Assembly (NCBI RefSeq): GCF_007989805.1
Contig: NZ_BJUB01000008.1
Span: 186,001-250,000, forward strand
DNA length: 64,000 nt
Source: Cellulomonas xylanilytica
GTDB taxonomy: Bacteria > Actinomycetota > Actinomycetes > Actinomycetales > Cellulomonadaceae
Reading direction: 5' to 3'
Position numbers and translations under genes: made by a program. Positions 15,975 to 25,037 of this stretch are shown piece by piece. The notes below the pieces were generated by a model. The model saw only the letters and a program-made list of their open reading frames with translations, was not told where the DNA came from and ran no database searches. The first letter of the stretch is position 1, and each line of letters begins with the position of its first letter.

Positions 15975-16457
15975 GTGAACTCCGTGGGTGACCTCCTCGT
16001 CGGGCTCGTGGTGCTGGTCGGGCTCTTCGGGGTGATCGTCCAGGTGCTGCCCGGCGGCTTGCTCGTCGCCGGGGCGATCGTCGTCTGGGGCGTCGTCACC
16101 GGCGGGGCCGCGGGGTGGACGGTCGTCGCCATCACCGTCGTCGTCACCGTGCTCGCCGGCATCGGCAAGTACCTGCTGGCGGGGCGGCACCTCAAGCGCG
16201 CCGGCGTTCCCTCGTCCACGCTCATCTGGGGCGGGATCGCCGGCGTGGTCGGGTTCTTCGCCATCCCCGTGGTCGGCCTGTTCGTCGGCTTCGTGCTCGG
16301 GATCTACCTCGCGGAGTGGCTGCGGTCGCGCGAGGCCCGGCCGGCGTGGCGGGCCACGGTCGCGGCGCTGCAGGCCACGGGCCTGACGATCCTCGTGGAG
16401 CTCGCCGCGGCCCTGGTGTCGACCGGCGCGTGGCTGACCGCGCTGGCGCTGACCTGA
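15975..16457 (+). CDS. DUF456 family membrane protein
   Basis: This 160-residue membrane protein begins at GTG. The glycine-rich helices (LVVLVGLFGVIVQVLPGGLLVAGAIVVWGV and GGIAGVVGFFAIPVVGLFVGFVLGIYLAEWL) match the DUF456 pattern, including the conserved central LPG and the GFF-P-G-F-G stretch. The molecular function of the family is not known. It follows the previous membrane protein by 19 bases and may be cotranscribed with it. Confidence 0.85.
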   Translation: MNSVGDLLVGLVVLVGLFGVIVQVLPGGLLVAGAIVVWGVVTGGAAGWTVVAITVVVTVLAGIGKYLLAGRHLKRAGVPSSTLIWGGIAGVVGFFAIPVVGLFVGFVLGIYLAEWLRSREARPAWRATVAALQATGLTILVELAAALVSTGAWLTALALT

Positions 16458-16515
16458 CCGGCACGCTCCACAGGGCGCCGTCGCTGTCAGTCGCGGCGCC
16501 TATCCTGGAGGGGCC

Positions 16516-18951
16516 ATGACGTCGCTCTTCGAGAACCTCGCCCTGCCCCTCCCGGGCGCCTCCGCAGACCCCTCGGGTGAGGCGGCCGCTGCCCGCCGGC
16601 GCGACGAGGCGGACCGGCTCCTGGTGGGGCTCAACCCGCAGCAGCGCGAGGCCGTCCTGCACCAGGGCAGCCCGCTGCTGATCGTCGCCGGTGCCGGCTC
16701 CGGCAAGACGCGGGTGCTCACCCACCGGATCGCGTACCTGCTGGCCACCGGCCGGGCGCGCGCGGGCGAGGTCATCGCCATCACGTTCACCAACAAGGCC
16801 GCGGCGGAGATGCGCGAGCGCGTCGAGAGCCTCGTCGGGCCCGCCGCCGGCCGCATGTGGGTGTCCACCTTCCACTCCGCGTGCGTGCGGATCCTGCGCC
16901 GGGAGGCGGCCACCCTCGGCCTGCGCTCCAGCTTCTCCATCTACGACTCCGCCGACTCGCAGCGCCTGCTCACGCTCGTCGCGCGGGAGCTCGACCTCGA
17001 CCCCAAGCGGTACCCGGCCAAGGCGCTGCAGAACAAGATCTCGTCGCTCAAGGACGAGCTGGTGGACCCGGAGACGTTCGCGGCCACGTCCGGCGGCGGC
17101 GCTGCCAACGACTTCGACACCGCGCTGGCCCAGGTCTACACGCGCTACCAGGCCAGGCTGAAGCAGGCGCACGCGCTCGACTTCGACGACCTGATCATGA
17201 CCACGGTCCACCTCCTGCGCGCGTTCCCCGCCGTCGCGGAGCACTACCGGCGGCGGTTCCGGCACGTGCTGGTCGACGAGTACCAGGACACCAACCACGC
17301 GCAGTACGCACTCGTGCGCGAGCTCGTCGGGTCCTCGCGCGGGATCGTCGACGACTCGACGGACATGGAGCTGCCGCGCGGCGAGCTCACGGTCGTCGGT
17401 GACGCCGACCAGTCGATCTACGCGTTCCGCGGCGCGTCCATCCGCAACATCCTCGAGTTCGAGGTCGACTACCCGGACGCCCGGACCATCCTGCTGGAGC
17501 AGAACTACCGGTCGACGCAGACCATCCTCTCGGCCGCGAACGCCGTGATCAGCCGCAACCCGGGCCGCGAGGGCAAGCGCCTGTGGACCGACTCCGGCGC
17601 GGGCGCGCAGATCGTCGCGTACGTCGCGGACACCGAGCACGAGGAGGCCCGGTTCGTCGCCGAGGAGATCGACCGGCTCGGCGACTCCGACGGTGTCCGG
17701 CCCGGCGACGTCGCCGTGTTCTACCGCGCCAACGCGCAGTCACGTGCGCTCGAGGAGGTGCTGATCCGCGTCGGGCTGCCGTACAAGGTGGTCGGCGGCA
17801 CGCGCTTCTACGAGCGCAAGGAGATCAAGGACGCGGTCGCCTACCTGCGCGCCCTCGACAACCCCGACGACGACGTCAGCGTGCGCCGCATCCTCAACGT
17901 GCCCAAGCGCGGGCTGGGGGACCGGTCGGAGGCGATGGTCGCGTCGTACGCCGAGCGCGAGCGCATCTCGTTCGGCGCGGCGCTCGACCGGCTCGACGAG
18001 GTCCCCGGCCTGGGCACGCGAGCGATCACCGGGCTGTCGGCGTTCGCGGCGATGATGAACGAGCTGCGCACGCTCGCCTCCACCGCCGGACCCGCCGAGG
18101 TCCTCGGTGCCGTGCTCGACCGCTCCGGCTACCTTGCCGAGCTGCGTGGCAGCGACGACCCGCAGGACGCGTCCCGGGTGGAGAACCTGGCCGAGCTGCA
18201 CGCGGTGGCCTCCGAGTTCGAGCAGAGCGACCCCGAGGGCGTCCTCGCCGACTTCCTCGAGCGCGTCTCGCTGGTCGCGGACGCCGACCAGATCCCCGAC
18301 GACGACGGCGGGGACGACGAGTCCCGGCCCGACCCCGGCGTCGTCACCCTGATGACCCTGCACACCGCGAAGGGACTCGAGTTCCCCGTCGTCTTCCTCA
18401 CGGGTATGGAGGACGGCACCTTCCCGCACCTGCGGTCCCTGTCGGACTCGCAGCAGCTCGAAGAGGAGCGCCGCCTGGCCTACGTCGGCCTGACGCGAGC
18501 GCGCGAGCGGCTGTACATCTCGCGCGCCGCCGTCCGGACGGCCTGGGGCGTGCCCAACGAGTTCCCGCCCAGCCGGTTCCTCGACGACCTGCCGGACGAC
18601 CTCATCGACTGGCGCCGGCGGGAGTCCTCCACCTCGCAGCTGCGCGGTGGGTGGGGCTCCGGCTACGGCTCGGGCGGAGGTGGCTACCGGGCGTCCTCCG
18701 CACCACGGGCGGAGCGCGAGGCGCGTCCGGCGCTGCCGTCCACCGGCGCGACCTTCGGCTCCGCCAAGCCCCGGCCCGACTCCGCCATCCCGCAGCTGGC
18801 GGTGGGGGACCGCGTCACGCACGACTCGTACGGTCTGGGCACCGTCGTCGCGCTCGAGGGTGCCGGCCCGAACGCGGTGGCCAAGGTCGACTTCGGCACC
18901 GACGGCGTCAAGCGGCTCCTGCTGCGGTTCTCGCCGGTCACCAAGCTCTGA
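16516..18951 (+). CDS. pcrA: ATP-dependent DNA helicase PcrA/UvrD
   Basis: This 811-residue superfamily 1A helicase unwinds DNA 3'-5' in repair and replication restart. It has the Q-motif region LNPQQREAV, Walker A GAGSGKT (residues 59-65), Walker B DEYQDTN (from about residue 254), GDADQSIYAFRGA, LEQNYRST, VMTLHTAKGLEF-type motif V and VGLTRARERLYIS motif VI. The C-terminus after a Gly/Ser-rich linker holds the Tudor-like segment (GDRVTHDSYGLGTVVALEG) that contacts RNA polymerase in PcrA. GGAGG lies just before the ATG. Confidence 0.96.
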   Translation: MTSLFENLALPLPGASADPSGEAAAARRRDEADRLLVGLNPQQREAVLHQGSPLLIVAGAGSGKTRVLTHRIAYLLATGRARAGEVIAITFTNKAAAEMRERVESLVGPAAGRMWVSTFHSACVRILRREAATLGLRSSFSIYDSADSQRLLTLVARELDLDPKRYPAKALQNKISSLKDELVDPETFAATSGGGAANDFDTALAQVYTRYQARLKQAHALDFDDLIMTTVHLLRAFPAVAEHYRRRFRHVLVDEYQDTNHAQYALVRELVGSSRGIVDDSTDMELPRGELTVVGDADQSIYAFRGASIRNILEFEVDYPDARTILLEQNYRSTQTILSAANAVISRNPGREGKRLWTDSGAGAQIVAYVADTEHEEARFVAEEIDRLGDSDGVRPGDVAVFYRANAQSRALEEVLIRVGLPYKVVGGTRFYERKEIKDAVAYLRALDNPDDDVSVRRILNVPKRGLGDRSEAMVASYAERERISFGAALDRLDEVPGLGTRAITGLSAFAAMMNELRTLASTAGPAEVLGAVLDRSGYLAELRGSDDPQDASRVENLAELHAVASEFEQSDPEGVLADFLERVSLVADADQIPDDDGGDDESRPDPGVVTLMTLHTAKGLEFPVVFLTGMEDGTFPHLRSLSDSQQLEEERRLAYVGLTRARERLYISRAAVRTAWGVPNEFPPSRFLDDLPDDLIDWRRRESSTSQLRGGWGSGYGSGGGGYRASSAPRAEREARPALPSTGATFGSAKPRPDSAIPQLAVGDRVTHDSYGLGTVVALEGAGPNAVAKVDFGTDGVKRLLLRFSPVTKL

Positions 18952-18960
18952 GCCGGACGG

Positions 18961-19509
18961 TCAGCTCACCGGGACGTCGGCCCACACCGCGGTGACCGCC
19001 TCGCGGACCGCAGCCGGCGCCACGCCGACCGCCGCCAGCGCGCGGTAGGCGGTCGTGTCGTCCAGGCGCACCGCCGCGAGCAGCAGGTGCCCGCTGTCGA
19101 TGCGGCGGTGCTTGCACCGGATGGCCTCCCGCAGCGACACCTCCAGCAGCTTCTTGGCGTCGGGTTCGAACGGCAGGTGCCCCTTCTTCGGTGTCGCCCT
19201 GGCCGCGGCGTCGAGCGCCCCGGGGCCGAAGGACGACTCCACCTGCGCACGGACGGCGTCCAGGTCGACCCCGATCCCCGCCAGCGCGTCGGCGTCGATC
19301 GCGTGGGCGGGCAGGGCCCGGACCGCGCCGAGCACGGTGTCGTGGCTGACGCCCAGCCGTGCGAGCGCCTGCGCCGCGACCGTGTCGGGTGTCCGGAGCG
19401 CGCCCAGCAGCACGTGCTGCGGCCCGATCCGGTCGTCGCCGAGCGTGCGCGCCTCGTCCTGCGCCTGGACGACGGCCTCGCGGGCGTCCTTCGCGAACTT
19501 CTCGAACAT
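18961..19509 (-). CDS. Clp N-terminal domain protein (no ATPase)
   Basis: This 182-residue protein consists of two Clp-N repeats, seen in ARTLGDDRIGPQHVLLGAL and CKHRRIDSGHLLLAAVRL, as at the N-terminus of ClpC/ClpA. There is no AAA+ module, so it cannot unfold proteins by itself. It could be an adaptor, decoy or arginine-phosphate-type binder, but this is not known. Its ATG overlaps the HTH gene stop by one base (TGATG), giving a coupled HTH-ClpN pair. It converges on pcrA with only nine bases between the stops. Confidence 0.85.
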   Translation of the reverse strand: MFEKFAKDAREAVVQAQDEARTLGDDRIGPQHVLLGALRTPDTVAAQALARLGVSHDTVLGAVRALPAHAIDADALAGIGVDLDAVRAQVESSFGPGALDAAARATPKKGHLPFEPDAKKLLEVSLREAIRCKHRRIDSGHLLLAAVRLDDTTAYRALAAVGVAPAAVREAVTAVWADVPVS

Positions 19510-19721
19510 CAGCCGAACCTCTTCCCGTACTTCTTGTGGACCGCCTGGCGGGAGACCCCGAGGGCGGCGGCGACCTGCTGCCAGGACCACCCGAGCCGGC
19601 GGGCGCGCTCGACGTGCAGCGCCTCCAGCCGGTCGGCCAGCGCCCGCAGCGAACGGACGGCCCGCAGGCCGTCGGCAGGCTCCGCAGCACTCGCGGCTGC
19701 GGTCATGAGCTCATCGGACAT
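19509..19721 (-). CDS. Small helix-turn-helix DNA-binding protein
   Basis: This 70-residue protein ends in a clear helix-turn-helix (RLGWSWQQVAAALGVSRQAVHKKYGKRFG). The ATG at 19721 is used; a TTG nine bases upstream is an alternative, and either start lies within or next to two 19-bp repeats that look like operators. It is translationally coupled to the Clp-N gene. Autoregulation through the twin sites is a straightforward hypothesis. The family is small and poorly characterised. Confidence 0.8.
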   Translation of the reverse strand: MSDELMTAAASAAEPADGLRAVRSLRALADRLEALHVERARRLGWSWQQVAAALGVSRQAVHKKYGKRFG

Positions 19722-19722
19722 G

Positions 19723-19769
19723 CCCGTCAACCTACATTGACACCCGACGACCCGTCAACCCACATTGAC
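19723..19769. promoter_or_regulatory. Twin palindromic operators and promoter of the HTH-ClpN operon
   Basis: Two 19-bp direct repeats (19723-19741 and 19751-19769, one mismatch) are spaced 28 bp apart. Each contains an inverted repeat, GTCAA-N6-TTGAC on the minus strand. The distal copy supplies a TTGACG -35 box, and the proximal copy covers the -10 region and abuts the start codon. This is the layout of a repressor-controlled, nearly leaderless promoter. Confidence 0.65.
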
Positions 19770-19782
19770 GCTGTTGTGGGAC

Positions 19783-19885
19783 GTCCGCACTCCGGCGCGT
19801 TGGAACCCGCCGGAGTGCGGACGCAAGGGAGCCGCTGACGTTGACGTCCGCACTCCGACGCGCTGGAACCCGCCGGAGTGCGGAC
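19783..19885. repeat. Two tandem copies of a 40-bp stem-loop element
   Basis: Two hairpins occur 63 bp apart: 19783-19797 pairing with 19808-19822 (15 bp, perfect) and 19846-19860 pairing with 19871-19885 (15 bp, one mismatch). Both have almost the same 10-nt loop (CGYTGGAACC). The loop as well as the stems is conserved, so these are copies of one element rather than two independent terminators. They occupy the intergenic space between the kinase gene and the HTH promoter. Confidence 0.8.
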
Positions 19886-19975
19886 GTTCGTGGGAGGGGG
19901 CTGGTGCGTCCGCGGAATCGTGCGCCAGGACGACAGGAGGTGCGGACGTCCGAGGTGCGTGGTGCGTCGGGGCGG

Positions 19976-20668
19976 TCAGGGGTGGGCGATCACCTGGGGG
20001 CGGACCAGGACGCGGTTGTCGATGACGACCGTGGCGCGTGACGCGGGGCGGCACGCGGCGAGGTAACGGCGCTGACCCTCGACGTACCGCGCGTTCGCGG
20101 GGTGGGTCGGGTCGGCCGAGCAGCCGTCGCGGACGGCCATGCGGGCGAACGTCTCGGCGAAGTCCACGTCGAGATACACCGAGAAGTCCCACCACGCGGC
20201 CAGCTCGTCGCGGTGCAGGAAGATCCCGTCGACGACGAGCACGGTGCTGTCGGACCCGTGCTCGCGCGGCAGCTCGAGGGCCGCGTCGGTCGCGACGTCG
20301 CGGACGGCCCGGCGGAACCGGCGGGACCCGCCGGGCGCGAAGGGCTCGAGGACCTGGGTGCGCAGGGCGTCGTAGTCGTAGGAGTCGGCCCAGAAGCCCT
20401 CGGGGGAGTGCCGACCGAGGCGGTACCGCTCGTCGCGCGGGCGGTGGAACCCGTCGACGCCGATCCGCACGACGGTGCGGCCCTGGCGGAGCAGCTCGGC
20501 GGCGAGCTCGTCGGCGAACGTGGTCTTGCCCGCGCCGTCCATGCCGTCGATGCCGACGAGGACGGGGCGGCCCAGCGCGCGAGGGTCCGCGATGCGGCCG
20601 GCGACCTCGCGCAGGACGGCGAGGCGTGCGACCGACGCCGTGGGCGCTGTGTCCGAGGGGGCGCTCAT
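19976..20668 (-). CDS. Uridine kinase-like P-loop nucleoside kinase
   Basis: This 230-residue P-loop kinase has Walker A GIDGMDGAGKTTFADELA, the substrate segment IGVDGFHRPRDERYRLG, DSYDYDALRTQVLEPF, VLVVDGIFLHRDELAAWWDFSVYLDV and a lid region with RYVEGQRRY. These are the landmarks of the uridine kinase/phosphoribulokinase-like family. Nucleoside salvage is the usual assignment, though small-molecule specificity in this subgroup is not settled. It is transcribed away from sucC as a single gene. Confidence 0.82.
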   Translation of the reverse strand: MSAPSDTAPTASVARLAVLREVAGRIADPRALGRPVLVGIDGMDGAGKTTFADELAAELLRQGRTVVRIGVDGFHRPRDERYRLGRHSPEGFWADSYDYDALRTQVLEPFAPGGSRRFRRAVRDVATDAALELPREHGSDSTVLVVDGIFLHRDELAAWWDFSVYLDVDFAETFARMAVRDGCSADPTHPANARYVEGQRRYLAACRPASRATVVIDNRVLVRPQVIAHP

Positions 20669-20814
20669 CGCTGACCGTCGACGACGGTGTGACGACGTGC
20701 ACCGACCGACGCAGCCACGACCGTCACCGGATCCATGCGGGGAACGTAGCGGATCGGGACGATTCGGGGGAGGGGTTGCGAAGAATGTGTGATTCCGAGG
20801 GTTGCGCACGCCAC

Positions 20815-20854
20815 ATCTCTCGATGTGAAGAGATCTCCCCCTGCCCGCTACCAT
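20815..20854 (+). promoter_or_regulatory. sucCD promoter region with overlapping inverted repeats
   Basis: A TACCAT -10 box at 20849-20854 precedes sucC by about 64 bases. Upstream lie two overlapping palindromes: CACATC-tctc-GATGTG (20812-20827) and ATCTCT-N8-AGAGAT (20815-20834). The second is 15/20 identical to a site at the icd promoter (30602-30621), suggesting a shared regulator of TCA-cycle genes. Confidence 0.5.
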
Positions 20855-20917
20855 CGACCGGGGCGTTTCGGCCGCACAGAGGCCGTCGAATGCCGGTGAT
20901 GAGAGGACCCAGACCAG

Positions 20918-22099
20918 GTGGACCTGTTCGAGTACCAGGCACGTGACATCTTCGAGAAGCACGGCGTGCCCGTCCTGGGCGGGGTCGTCGCGACGACTCC
21001 CGAGGAGGCCCGCGCCGGCGCGGAGCAGCTCCTCGGTGGCCAGGACGGCGTGGTCGTCGTCAAGGCGCAGGTCAAGGTCGGTGGCCGCGGCAAGGCGGGC
21101 GGCGTCAAGCTGGCCCGGTCCGCGGACGACGCGGCCGAGAAGGCGGCCGAGATCCTCGGCATGGACATCAAGGGCCACACGGTCCACCGCGTGATGATCG
21201 CCGCGGGCGCGAAGATCGCGACCGAGTTCTACTTCTCCCTGCTGCTGGACCGCGCCGAGCGCCGCTACCTGGCGATGTGCTCGGTCGAGGGCGGCATGGA
21301 CATCGAGCAGCTCGCGGTCGAGCGCCCCGACGCGCTCGCCAAGGTCGCGGTGGACCCGCGTACGGGGATCGACCAGGCGAAGGCCGACGAGATCGTCGCG
21401 GCTGCCGGGTTCGACCCGCAGATCGCCCCGAAGGTCGCCGCCGTCCTGCAGACGCTGTGGACGGTGTACCGCAGCGAGGACGCCACCCTCGTCGAGGTGA
21501 ACCCGCTGGTCCTCACGGAGGACGGCGAGATCGTCGCGCTCGACGGCAAGGTGACGCTCGACGCGAACGCGGACTTCCGGCACCCTGAGCACGCCGAGCT
21601 CGAGGACGCCGCCGCGGCGGACCCGCTCGAGGCCAAGGCCAAGGAGGCGGGCCTCAACTACGTCAAGCTCGACGGCGAGGTCGGCATCATCGGCAACGGC
21701 GCGGGGCTCGTGATGAGCACGCTGGACGTCGTCGCGTACGCCGGTGAGGCGCACGGCGGCGTGAAGCCGGCCAACTTCCTGGACATCGGCGGCGGCGCCA
21801 GCGCCGAGGTCATGGCCGCCGGCTTGCACATCATCCTGACGGACCCGCAGGTCAAGTCCGTCTTCGTCAACGTCTTCGGCGGCATCACGGCGTGCGACGC
21901 CGTGGCCAACGGCATCGTCGCGGCGCTCGAGATCCTCGGCGACGAGGAGAACAAGCCGCTGGTCGTGCGCCTGGACGGCAACAACGTGCTCGAGGGTCGT
22001 CGGATCCTCGCCGAGGCCGGCCACCCGCTCGTCACGATCGCGGACACGATGGACGGCGGCGCCGACAAGGCGGCCGAGCTCGCCCACACCGCGGCCTGA
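20918..22099 (+). CDS. sucC: Succinyl-CoA synthetase (ADP-forming) beta subunit
   Basis: This 393-residue ATP-grasp subunit of the TCA-cycle enzyme interconverts succinyl-CoA and succinate with ATP or GTP formation. The N-terminal [47 protein letters not shown] and [16 protein letters not shown] are canonical. The start is GTG with GAGAGGA about 11 bases upstream. sucD follows after 37 bases, and the two end at a common terminator. Confidence 0.97.
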   Translation: MDLFEYQARDIFEKHGVPVLGGVVATTPEEARAGAEQLLGGQDGVVVVKAQVKVGGRGKAGGVKLARSADDAAEKAAEILGMDIKGHTVHRVMIAAGAKIATEFYFSLLLDRAERRYLAMCSVEGGMDIEQLAVERPDALAKVAVDPRTGIDQAKADEIVAAAGFDPQIAPKVAAVLQTLWTVYRSEDATLVEVNPLVLTEDGEIVALDGKVTLDANADFRHPEHAELEDAAAADPLEAKAKEAGLNYVKLDGEVGIIGNGAGLVMSTLDVVAYAGEAHGGVKPANFLDIGGGASAEVMAAGLHIILTDPQVKSVFVNVFGGITACDAVANGIVAALEILGDEENKPLVVRLDGNNVLEGRRILAEAGHPLVTIADTMDGGADKAAELAHTAA

Positions 22100-22136
22100 A
22101 CCCCCTGACCTGACGCAGAGAGAAGCAGACACTCAC

Positions 22137-23012
22137 ATGGCGATCTTCCTGACCGAGGCATCCAAGGTCATCGTCCAGGGCATGACGGGTTCCGAGGGCC
22201 AGAAGCACACGACCCGCATGCTCGCGTCCGGCACGTCCGTCGTCGGCGGGGTGAACCCCCGCAAGGCCGGGACGTCCGTGTCGTTCGGTGACACCGACGT
22301 GCCCGTGTTCGGGTCCGTCGCCGAGGCGATGGACGCCACGGGCGCCGACGTGTCCGTCGTCTTCGTGCCGCCGGCCCACACCAAGGCCGCTGTCGTCGAG
22401 GCGATCGAGGCCGGCATCCCGCTCGTCGTCATCATCACCGAGGGCGTCCCGGTGGCCGACACCGCCGAGTTCTTCGCGCTCGCGCTGGAGAAGAACGTGC
22501 GGCTCATCGGCCCCAACTGCCCGGGTCTGATCAGCCCCGGGAAGTCCAACGTGGGCATCATCCCCGCGGACATCACGGGCCCCGGCCGCGTCGGCCTGGT
22601 CTCCAAGTCCGGCACGCTGACCTACCAGATGATGTACGAGCTGCGGGACTTCGGGTTCTCCACGGCCATCGGCATCGGCGGCGACCCGATCATCGGCACC
22701 ACGCACATCGACGCCCTCGCGGCGTTCGAGGCGGACCCCGAGACCGAGGTCATCGTGATGATCGGTGAGATCGGTGGCGATGCCGAGGAGCGTGCCGCGG
22801 CGTACATCGCCGAGCACGTCACCAAGCCCGTCGTCGGCTACGTCGCCGGCTTCACCGCGCCCGAGGGCAAGACCATGGGCCACGCGGGCGCCATCGTCTC
22901 CGGCTCGTCGGGCACCGCGCAGGCCAAGAAGGAAGCGCTCGAGGCTGCGGGCGTCAAGGTCGGCAAGACGCCGTCCGAGACGGCCGAGCTCGCGCGCCAG
23001 CTGCTGAGCTAG
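22137..23012 (+). CDS. sucD: Succinyl-CoA synthetase (ADP-forming) alpha subunit
   Basis: This 291-residue CoA-binding subunit has a Rossmann-like CoA domain ([30 protein letters not shown]), [11 protein letters not shown] and the phosphohistidine site [14 protein letters not shown] with His249. It pairs with SucC to make the active enzyme. Lengths and motifs are fully typical. Confidence 0.97.
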   Translation: MAIFLTEASKVIVQGMTGSEGQKHTTRMLASGTSVVGGVNPRKAGTSVSFGDTDVPVFGSVAEAMDATGADVSVVFVPPAHTKAAVVEAIEAGIPLVVIITEGVPVADTAEFFALALEKNVRLIGPNCPGLISPGKSNVGIIPADITGPGRVGLVSKSGTLTYQMMYELRDFGFSTAIGIGGDPIIGTTHIDALAAFEADPETEVIVMIGEIGGDAEERAAAYIAEHVTKPVVGYVAGFTAPEGKTMGHAGAIVSGSSGTAQAKKEALEAAGVKVGKTPSETAELARQLLS

Positions 23013-23035
23013 TACCGGCTGACGCCGCCCGTCCC

Positions 23036-23070
23036 GTCGACCCCGGTGAGCCCCGCTCACCGGGGTCGAC
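23036..23070 (+). terminator. sucCD terminator
   Basis: A perfect 16-bp stem (23036-23051 with 23055-23070) and 3-nt loop lies 24 bases after the sucD stop. Confidence 0.8.
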
Positions 23071-23142
23071 GTGTCTGACCAGACAGCCGACGCGCCGCAC
23101 CGGATTCACCGCTCGCGGCGGCGCGGCAGCGACCATGGCACG

Positions 23143-24426
23143 GTGAGCGCCACCGGCCCCCGCACGGGGGGCACCCCCGTCGTCGACCGTCGCCGTCGCC
23201 GCACCCTGTCCGACGAGCCGACGCCCACGTTCTTCACGAGCGCGCTCGACGGCGCCCCGCGGTGGGTCGCGGGCATCCTGTCCGCTCTCCAGGCCGCGCT
23301 GCTGTCGTTCCTCGTCCTGACGCTGCCGGCCGTCGCGGCCTACGTCGCGACGTCGGCGGACCCGTCCAACAGCGGGGTCGGCTGGTTCCGCTCGGTCGGC
23401 GTGGGCTCGTCGCTCTGGCTGCTGGGGCACGGGGTCCCGGCGCACGTCGGTCCGGTCGTGGTGAGCCTGGTGCCGCTCGGGGTGACGCTGCTCGCGCTGT
23501 TCGTCTGCTACGCGTCCGCACGCCGGTCGGGTCTGGCGACGTGGTCGGCGTACGCGGCCGGCGTCGGCACGTACACCCTGGTCACGATCCTGCTCGCGCT
23601 GGTCACCGGGGCTGCCGGGGCCGACCTGGTGCGCGCGTTCGCGGGCGGTGCGGTGGTCTCCGCCCTCGGTCTCGGCGCCGGCCTGCTCGCGCGACCGGAG
23701 GCGCCTGCGCTCCGAGCGCTCACCCGGCCGCTCTGGTCGCGCTGTCCCGCACCGGTGCGCGCGGGCGCGACGGGCGCGGTGCTCGCCTCGGCGCTCCTCG
23801 TGCTCCTCGCCGCGCTCGTGACCGCACTCTGGATCGTGGCGGGCCGGGCCACCATCTCGGACGTCGTGGGCGGTCTCGGCCTCGATCTGGTCGGGGGCGT
23901 GGTGCTGGCCGTCGCCGAGCTGGCCTACCTGCCCAACCTGGTGGTCTGGGCGCTCGCGTGGCTGACGGGCGCCGGCTTCGCGGTCGGGGAGGGGACGCAC
24001 TTCGCTCCCGACGACGTGGTCGGGGGTGCGCTGCCCGCGGTGCCGATGCTCGGCGCGCTGCCGTCGGCCGACGTCGTGGGACCCGCGACGAGCCTGGTGC
24101 CGCTCGTCCTCGTCGTCGTCGGCACCCTCGTCGGGCTCGACGTCCACCGGAGGCTGGTACCGCGGCACTGGTGGGACTCGGCGCTCGCCTGCGTGGCCGC
24201 CGCGCTGGGCACCGCGGTCGCCGTCACGCTGCTCGTCACGCTGGCGAGCGGCGGGATCGGCCCGGACCGGCTGGCCGACATCGGCGCTCAGGGCGGGGTC
24301 GTCGGGCTGCTCGCCGGCGCCGGGGTGCTGGTCGGGTCACTCCTGGTGGCGCTGCCCGGGGACGCGCTGCTGCGCGCCGAGCTGGGCCGCGGCCTGCGGG
24401 CGATGGTGCGGCGCGGCGCCTCCTGA
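23143..24426 (+). CDS. DUF6350 family polytopic membrane protein (PerM-like)
   Basis: This roughly 427-residue membrane protein has many predicted helices after a basic N-terminus (VVDRRRRRTL). The arrangement (VAGILSALQAALLSFLVLTLPAVAAYVATSADP, then SVGVGSSLWLLGHGVP) matches actinobacterial DUF6350 proteins, which include mycobacterial PerM, linked to cell division. The start is uncertain. GTG at 23143 is chosen, while an in-frame GTG at 23071 directly after the sucCD terminator would add 24 basic residues. Neither has a strong ribosome site. Confidence 0.8.
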   Translation: MSATGPRTGGTPVVDRRRRRTLSDEPTPTFFTSALDGAPRWVAGILSALQAALLSFLVLTLPAVAAYVATSADPSNSGVGWFRSVGVGSSLWLLGHGVPAHVGPVVVSLVPLGVTLLALFVCYASARRSGLATWSAYAAGVGTYTLVTILLALVTGAAGADLVRAFAGGAVVSALGLGAGLLARPEAPALRALTRPLWSRCPAPVRAGATGAVLASALLVLLAALVTALWIVAGRATISDVVGGLGLDLVGGVVLAVAELAYLPNLVVWALAWLTGAGFAVGEGTHFAPDDVVGGALPAVPMLGALPSADVVGPATSLVPLVLVVVGTLVGLDVHRRLVPRHWWDSALACVAAALGTAVAVTLLVTLASGGIGPDRLADIGAQGGVVGLLAGAGVLVGSLLVALPGDALLRAELGRGLRAMVRRGAS

Positions 24427-24432
24427 CGCGCC

Positions 24433-24960
24433 TCAGGACCCCGTGCTGCGGTCCTCCACGGAGGTGCGCAGGTCGTCCAGGTCCTTCTCGAACTGCGTCT
24501 CGCACGCGCTGCGCGCCCCGAGGGTCAGCGCACCCTCGAGGCACTCCTGCTTGTCCTGCTGGGCCGGCCACAGGGCCAGCTGGACGCTGAGGAGCAGGGT
24601 CCAGGCCAGCGAGATGACCAGCCCGACGGCGAGCAGCGGGCCGAGCCCACGGGCCCGGGCACGGACGGCGACAACGAGCGCGCGGACGCCGACGACGATC
24701 GCCGCCAGCGCGAACGGGAGCGCCGCGGCCTGCCAGGGCAGCCGGAGGGTGGCGACGAGCACCGACGCGAGCACGAGCACCGCGAAGAGACGCGTGAGGC
24801 TCGTGGCGCGCGCCGTCCCCTCGGGATCGGCCGGCGGGCGCTCGGGGGCGACCGAGGCCGGGCGCGGCGCGCCGGCGGGCGGCCAGGCCGGGGCCTCCTG
24901 AGCGGGCGCGTCGTCCGGGGTGCCGGGACGGTTCTCCGGGGGCGCGTACGGGTTGCTCAC
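24433..24960 (-). CDS. Proline-rich membrane protein, unknown function
   Basis: This roughly 175-residue protein begins MSNPYAPPENRPGTPDDAPAQ, a proline/alanine-rich cytoplasmic tail common in actinobacterial membrane proteins. Helices follow at LTRLFAVLVLASVLVATL, ALPFALAAIVVGVRALVVAV and GLGPLLAVGLVISLAWTLLLSVQLAL. A C-terminal acidic segment has two cysteines (QECLEGALTLGARSACETQFEKDL) that could pair outside the membrane. The function is unknown. GTG at 24960 is the chosen start; an upstream in-frame ATG at 24978 is possible. Confidence 0.75.
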   Translation of the reverse strand: MSNPYAPPENRPGTPDDAPAQEAPAWPPAGAPRPASVAPERPPADPEGTARATSLTRLFAVLVLASVLVATLRLPWQAAALPFALAAIVVGVRALVVAVRARARGLGPLLAVGLVISLAWTLLLSVQLALWPAQQDKQECLEGALTLGARSACETQFEKDLDDLRTSVEDRSTGS

Positions 24961-25025
24961 CTGAGCATTCTCGCCCATCGGCGGCCGACGTCGGACGCGC
25001 CGTCCGCCCCGTCCCGATCCGCCGA

Positions 25026-25031
25026 TAAGGT
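25026..25031 (+). promoter_or_regulatory. -10 box for a leaderless purN transcript
   Basis: TAAGGT lies six bases before the purN GTG, so transcription would begin at or next to the start codon. No ribosome-binding site is visible, which supports a leaderless mRNA. Confidence 0.5.
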
Positions 25032-25037
25032 CGGCGC

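Noticed and set aside
19723..19769. HspR (HAIR) site or integration attachment site
   Set aside because: The half-sites GTCAA/TTGAC do not fit the HAIR consensus, and there is no integrase, tRNA or element border nearby.
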